From contig CAJAFJ010000551.1 in the NCBI GenBank assembly GCA_903938955.1, positions 1 to 17,220 of the forward strand: DNA of 17,220 bases, read 5' to 3'. The number at the start of each line of letters is the position of its first letter. The stretch's first letter is position 1. Below the pieces are notes generated by a model. The model did not search any database. It had not been told where the DNA came from and saw nothing but the letters and a program-made list of their open reading frames with translations. This document shows positions 13,987 to 17,220 of this stretch, piece by piece. Both the position numbers and the translations under genes were made by a program. The stretch comes from an uncultured beta proteobacterium. Its GTDB lineage: Bacteria; Pseudomonadota; Gammaproteobacteria; Burkholderiales; Burkholderiaceae.

Positions 13987-16128
13987 ATGTTTCCTGGCGA
14001 CCACGACATTGAGCGCGCTGTGCTGGAGTTGGAGGGCTGCCTGCCGGAGCCTTTGCGTTCACTCGCCCGCGTGGCCTATGACTACCGCTGGTCCTGGTCG
14101 GTGGACGGTGCGGCCCTGTTCGAGACGCTGGACCCCGAGCGCTGGCGCCGCACCGGGCTCAACCCCCGGCGCCTGCTGACCGAAACCCCGCGCGCCATGC
14201 TGGCCCGCGCGGCCGATGACGCCGGCTTTGTCGGCTGGGTCGACCGCATTGCCGCCGAGTTGGCCCATGAGCGGGCGCGGCCCTGGCTGGCCGGGTCGGT
14301 CTGCCCGGCGCACCCGGTGGCGTTTTGTTGTTCCGAATTTGGAGTGCATGGCTCGCTGCCCATTTACTCCGGCGGTCTGGGCGTGCTGGCGGGCGATATT
14401 CTGAAAGAAGCGTCGGACCTGGCGCTGCCGATGGTGGGCGTCGGGCTGATGTACCGCACCGGCTACTTTCACCAGCGCATCGACGCCACCGGCTACCAGC
14501 ACGAGTACTGGCTGGATGCCGACCCCGAGCGGCTGCCCTGCGTCAAGGTCACCCGCGACGATGGTCGCGCCGTCACCGTCACGGTGCCGATTGACAACGA
14601 AAACGTCACGCTGCAGATCTGGCGCGTTGATGTCGGGCGCGTGCCGCTTTACCTGCTGGACACCGATCTGCCGGTGAACAGCCAGATGGGGCGCTGGATC
14701 ACCTCGCGGCTGTACGAGAGCAACCGCGCCATCCGGCTGGCGCAGTACGCGGTGCTGGGCGTGGGCGGCGTGCGGGCGTTGCACGCGCTGGGGCTGGCGC
14801 CGTGTGTCTACCACTTCAACGAAGGTCACCCGGCGCTGGGTGTGTTCGAGCTGCTGGCCCAGGCGCAGGCCTCCGCCCCGGCTGGTAGCGGCGTGGACGA
14901 CGCCTGGCAACGGGTGCGTGAGCAGGTGGTGTTCACCACCCACACACCGGTGCCGGCGGGTAACGAGACCTACCAGCGCGCCGAGGTGTTGGGCATGCTG
15001 GGCCGCATTGCCGACGCCGTGGGTGACCCCGAGCGATTTTTGGCGCTGGGCCGCCTGGACCCGAGCAACCCCGAGCAAGCCCTGAGCATGACCGTGCTGG
15101 CGCTGCGTGCCAGCCGTCAGGCCAACGCCGTGAGCCAGCGCCACGGGCAGGTGGCACGCGCCATGTGGCAGCCGCTGTTTCCCGGGCGCCCGGTGGCTGA
15201 GGTGCCGATCACCCACATCACCAACGGTGTGCATGTGCCGACCTGGCTGCACGGCCCGATGCGCACGCTGCTGGACCGCTACCTGGGCGACGGCTGGCTC
15301 CGCCGCGCCGACCAGCCCGCCACTTGGGCGCCGGTGCAGGACATTCCCGCCGCCGAGTTGTGGGCGGCCCGCTGTGCGGCACGCCGGCAGTTGGTGGACA
15401 TGATCGCCCGCCGCGCCACCAGCGACCGGCTGAGCCGTGGCGAGCCGCTGGACTACGCCGAGGCGCCCAGCAGCGGCTTTGACCCCGAGCGTCTTACGCT
15501 GGGTTTTGCCCGCCGCCTGGCGACCTACAAACGGCTGCACCTGGTGGCCTTGTTGCCGGAGCGGGCGCTGGCGCTGATCGGCGGCGAGCGCCCGGTGCAA
15601 TTTGTCTTTGCCGGCAAGGCCCACCCGGCGGACATGGCGGCCAAAGAGGTGGTGCGGCAAGTGTTTACTCTGAAAAAAGCGCCCGGTGTGGCCGGACGGG
15701 CGGCCTTTTTGGAGGACTACGACATCCCGTTGGCGGGCCACCTGGTGGCAGGCTGTGATGTGTGGATCAACGTGCCGCGCCCGCCCAACGAGGCCAGCGG
15801 CACCAGCGGCATGAAGTCGTGTCTGGGCGGTGGCTTGCAACTCTCAGTGCTGGACGGCTGGTGGGCCGAGGCCTATGACGGCAGCAACGGCTGGGCCATC
15901 AATGGCGACGTGATGGAAGACACCCTGGCGCAGGACCAGCACGACGCTCGAGCTCTGTTCGACCTGCTGGAGCAAGTGGTGGTGCCGATGTTTCATGAAC
16001 GCGACGCCAACGGCGTGCCGCAGCGCTGGGTGGCAATGATGCGGCGCAGCCTGCTCACCAACGGCCCGCGCTTCAGCGCCACCCGCATGCTGCGCGAGTA
16101 CGCCGAGACGGTTTATCGGTGTGACTAA
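13987..16128 (+). CDS. glgP: Alpha-glucan (glycogen) phosphorylase, short/DUF3417 type
   Basis: This enzyme releases glucose-1-phosphate from glycogen or maltodextrin, using PLP. The 713-residue protein belongs to the distant, allosterically simpler phosphorylase subfamily (Thermotoga/Mycobacterium type), not the E. coli type of ~800-815. The N-terminal DUF3417-like segment (about 10-110) includes VAYDYRWSWS. Motifs follow in order: EFGVHGSLPIYSGGLGVLAGD, YHFNEGHPALGVFELL, TTHTPVPAGNE, ITHITNGVHVPTWL, GFARRLATYKR and VFAGKAHPAD. GTSGMK carries the PLP lysine (Lys610), then LSVLDGWWAEAYDGSNGWAI. AAGGA lies 6 bases before the ATG. No other glycogen genes are in view. The long open frame opposite it on the minus strand (14059-15840) lacks any recognisable motif and reflects high-GC codon bias. 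Confidence 0.95.
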   Translation: MFPGDHDIERAVLELEGCLPEPLRSLARVAYDYRWSWSVDGAALFETLDPERWRRTGLNPRRLLTETPRAMLARAADDAGFVGWVDRIAAELAHERARPWLAGSVCPAHPVAFCCSEFGVHGSLPIYSGGLGVLAGDILKEASDLALPMVGVGLMYRTGYFHQRIDATGYQHEYWLDADPERLPCVKVTRDDGRAVTVTVPIDNENVTLQIWRVDVGRVPLYLLDTDLPVNSQMGRWITSRLYESNRAIRLAQYAVLGVGGVRALHALGLAPCVYHFNEGHPALGVFELLAQAQASAPAGSGVDDAWQRVREQVVFTTHTPVPAGNETYQRAEVLGMLGRIADAVGDPERFLALGRLDPSNPEQALSMTVLALRASRQANAVSQRHGQVARAMWQPLFPGRPVAEVPITHITNGVHVPTWLHGPMRTLLDRYLGDGWLRRADQPATWAPVQDIPAAELWAARCAARRQLVDMIARRATSDRLSRGEPLDYAEAPSSGFDPERLTLGFARRLATYKRLHLVALLPERALALIGGERPVQFVFAGKAHPADMAAKEVVRQVFTLKKAPGVAGRAAFLEDYDIPLAGHLVAGCDVWINVPRPPNEASGTSGMKSCLGGGLQLSVLDGWWAEAYDGSNGWAINGDVMEDTLAQDQHDARALFDLLEQVVVPMFHERDANGVPQRWVAMMRRSLLTNGPRFSATRMLREYAETVYRCD

Positions 16129-16144
16129 ATCTGCCACGCAGATT
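16128..16144 (+). terminator. Short hairpin after glgP
   Basis: AATCTGC and GCAGATT are perfect 7-bp arms around CAC, beginning at the last base of the glgP stop. There is no T-tract. It may separate glgP from the signalling genes. The remaining bases to 16191 are A-rich and should carry the promoter of the response-regulator gene, but no clear -35/-10 pair or sigma-28 site is visible. Confidence 0.35.
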
Positions 16145-16191
16145 ACACTGGTCGATTACGTCGTTGAAACAAAAAAGAGCATCACAAAAGT

Positions 16192-16572
16192 ATGGGTAAC
16201 CCTTCTACCAAGTCAGTCCTTATCGTTGACGACAGTCGAGTTTCGAGGATGTTGATCAAATCCATGATATTGGTGCGATTTCCTCACTGGGAGATCACCG
16301 AAGCGATCAGCGGCGAGGCCGCCTTGGCGGCAGCCCAGACGCAGCGTTTTGATTACTGCACCATGGACATTAATATGCCCGGCCTGCTGGGCACCGATGC
16401 GGCAGAGCAGTTGCTCAAATTACAGCCCACGTTGCGTATCGCCCTGGTGTCGGCCAATATTCAAGAAGCGCAGCAAGCCCGGGCGACCCAAATGGGCGTT
16501 CGGTTTGTGGCCAAGCCGGTGACTGAAAAGTCGGTGGCGTTGGCGCTGGCTTATTTTCAAGAGCAACTCTGA
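16192..16572 (+). CDS. Single-domain response regulator (CheY-like receiver)
   Basis: A 126-residue stand-alone receiver domain with no output domain. Conserved residues are the acidic pair Asp13-Asp14 in VLIVDDS, the phospho-acceptor Asp59 in TMDINMPG, the switch Ser87 in ALVSANIQ and Lys108 in VAKPVT. It should be phosphorylated by a histidine kinase that is not visible here and act through protein contacts, like CheY. Its stop overlaps the ATG of the CheC-type gene by one base (TGATG), so the two are translationally coupled and the downstream protein is its likely phosphatase. The ATG at 16192 follows an A-rich leader without a strong ribosome site. It could serve motility, or biofilm or c-di-GMP control. 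Confidence 0.92.
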   Translation: MGNPSTKSVLIVDDSRVSRMLIKSMILVRFPHWEITEAISGEAALAAAQTQRFDYCTMDINMPGLLGTDAAEQLLKLQPTLRIALVSANIQEAQQARATQMGVRFVAKPVTEKSVALALAYFQEQL

Positions 16573-17180
16573 TGGCCCTCACCGCTGACCAGCTGGACGC
16601 GCTAACCGAGATTTTCAACATCGGCGCCGGTCGCGCTGCCGCCAGCTTGAGCGACATCGTCGGTGACGAAGTGCTGCTGTCGGTGCCCCAAGTCGAGTTC
16701 TACCGGGCCAACGAGGTCAACGCCAAGGTGTTGTCGCTGTCTTCAGCGCGACTCGGCTCGGTCAAGCAGCAGTTCAATGGACCGTTCAACATCACGGCCT
16801 CCCTCGTGTTCACTGAAGAACGGGCGCTTGAAATCGTGCAGGAAATGCTGGGCTCGCAGGTCGAGATGGCGGACCTGGTGGAGTATGAGCAGGAGGCCAT
16901 GTGCGAGGTCGGCAACATCATTTTGAATGCCAGCCTGTCGGCCATGGCGGACATGCTGGGCATCACCTTTGACAGCACCTTGCCCGAGTATTCCAGCGAT
17001 GCGCCGGACGTGGTCATTGGCCGCATCGTGGCCGATACCAACAACCCCATGCTGCTGATCCTGCACATGAACATGATCATCGAAAAACGGCGCAGCCAGG
17101 GCACCCTGATTTTCTGGTTGAGCTCCTCGTCCCTCAATCTGCTGATTCTTCACATTGACCAGTTTCTCGCCCGGATTTAG
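16572..17180 (+). CDS. cheC: CheC-type CheY-P phosphatase
   Basis: A 202-residue protein of the CheC/CheX/FliY phosphatase family, which dephosphorylates CheY-like receivers. The first active-site helix fits the family pattern [DS]-x3-E-x2-N-x22-P exactly: DALTEIFN, then Pro 23 positions after the Asn. The second, EAMCEVGN followed by Pro at the same distance, keeps the E-x2-N pair but has Glu where Asp/Ser is usual. Two sites are the CheC layout, whereas CheX uses one. GAGRAAASLSDIVGDEVLLSVP and GNIILNASLSAMADMLG are typical. Length matches CheC (~200). It is coupled to the preceding receiver, whose phospho-Asp is the presumed substrate. No CheD is visible beside it. CheC proteins are less common in betaproteobacteria than CheZ. 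Confidence 0.88.
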   Translation: MALTADQLDALTEIFNIGAGRAAASLSDIVGDEVLLSVPQVEFYRANEVNAKVLSLSSARLGSVKQQFNGPFNITASLVFTEERALEIVQEMLGSQVEMADLVEYEQEAMCEVGNIILNASLSAMADMLGITFDSTLPEYSSDAPDVVIGRIVADTNNPMLLILHMNMIIEKRRSQGTLIFWLSSSSLNLLILHIDQFLARI

Positions 17181-17193
17181 CGCGCCTCACTGT

Positions 17194-17220
17194 ATGCCAC
17201 TCGATAAACTCTGCACCGGC
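17194..17220 (+). CDS. Possible start of a third gene, cut by the window edge
   Basis: An ATG at 17194, 13 bases after the cheC stop, opens a frame (MPLDKLCTG) that runs to the window end. Same strand and close spacing suggest a third gene in the receiver-CheC operon, perhaps the kinase or a c-di-GMP enzyme, but nine codons cannot identify it. No clear ribosome site precedes the ATG. Confidence 0.3.

Noticed and set aside
14059..15840. 593-codon open frame on the minus strand opposite glgP
   Set aside because: It has no recognisable domain, is rich in His/Gln/Arg/Gly as expected for the complement of GC-rich codons, and lies fully inside a clear glgP.
16129..16191. Sigma-28 (flagellar) promoter before the receiver gene
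   Set aside because: No TAAAGTTT and GCCGATAA-like pair with proper spacing is visible.

Overview
The window is a GC-rich, densely packed bacterial chromosome segment. The enzymes (bifunctional PutA, an EgtB/EgtD pair, a DTW-domain protein, a short-type glycogen phosphorylase), the two Lrp/AsnC regulators and the codon usage all suggest a betaproteobacterium of the order Burkholderiales, most likely Comamonadaceae (Rhodoferax/Polaromonas-like). That placement is an inference from gene content. No tRNA, rRNA, CRISPR array, prophage or transposase gene is visible.

Layout. (1) 1-5904 is an amino-acid region. The 3' end of an arginase gene (+) runs tail-to-tail into a minus-strand block containing an EamA exporter, two adjacent Lrp/AsnC regulators and a large membrane protein (periplasmic binding domain, PAS, GGDEF, EAL). 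Divergent from that block is a HisJ/ArgT-type amino-acid-binding protein. (2) 5922-6974 (-) encodes an unusual membrane protein with two zinc fingers, one an exact match to the RanBP2 pattern. (3) 6975-7478 has no gene. It holds two long, similarly built imperfect hairpins (7139-7228 and 7268-7365), then a perfect 12-bp-arm palindrome (7388-7419) just before putA. (4) 7479-10436 (+) is putA, proline to glutamate. (5) 10699-13108 has a small DUF1059 gene (+) facing an egtB-egtD ergothioneine operon (-). (6) 13221-16128 (+) has a tRNA acp3U transferase-like DTW gene and glgP. (7) 16192 to the end (+) has a single-domain response regulator coupled to a CheC-type phosphatase, perhaps followed by a third gene cut by the window edge.

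How the parts may work together. Arginase, the amino-acid-binding protein, the Lrp regulators and PutA fit a theme of uptake and breakdown of arginine and proline towards glutamate. The c-di-GMP enzyme has a binding domain of the same general fold as the divergent transport protein, which suggests amino-acid sensing coupled to lifestyle control. EgtB/EgtD make a thiol antioxidant. The response regulator/CheC pair is a phospho-signalling unit outside any visible chemotaxis cluster. The parts most worth follow-up are the double-hairpin element before putA, the RanBP2-finger membrane protein and the pairing of the c-di-GMP sensor with the binding protein.
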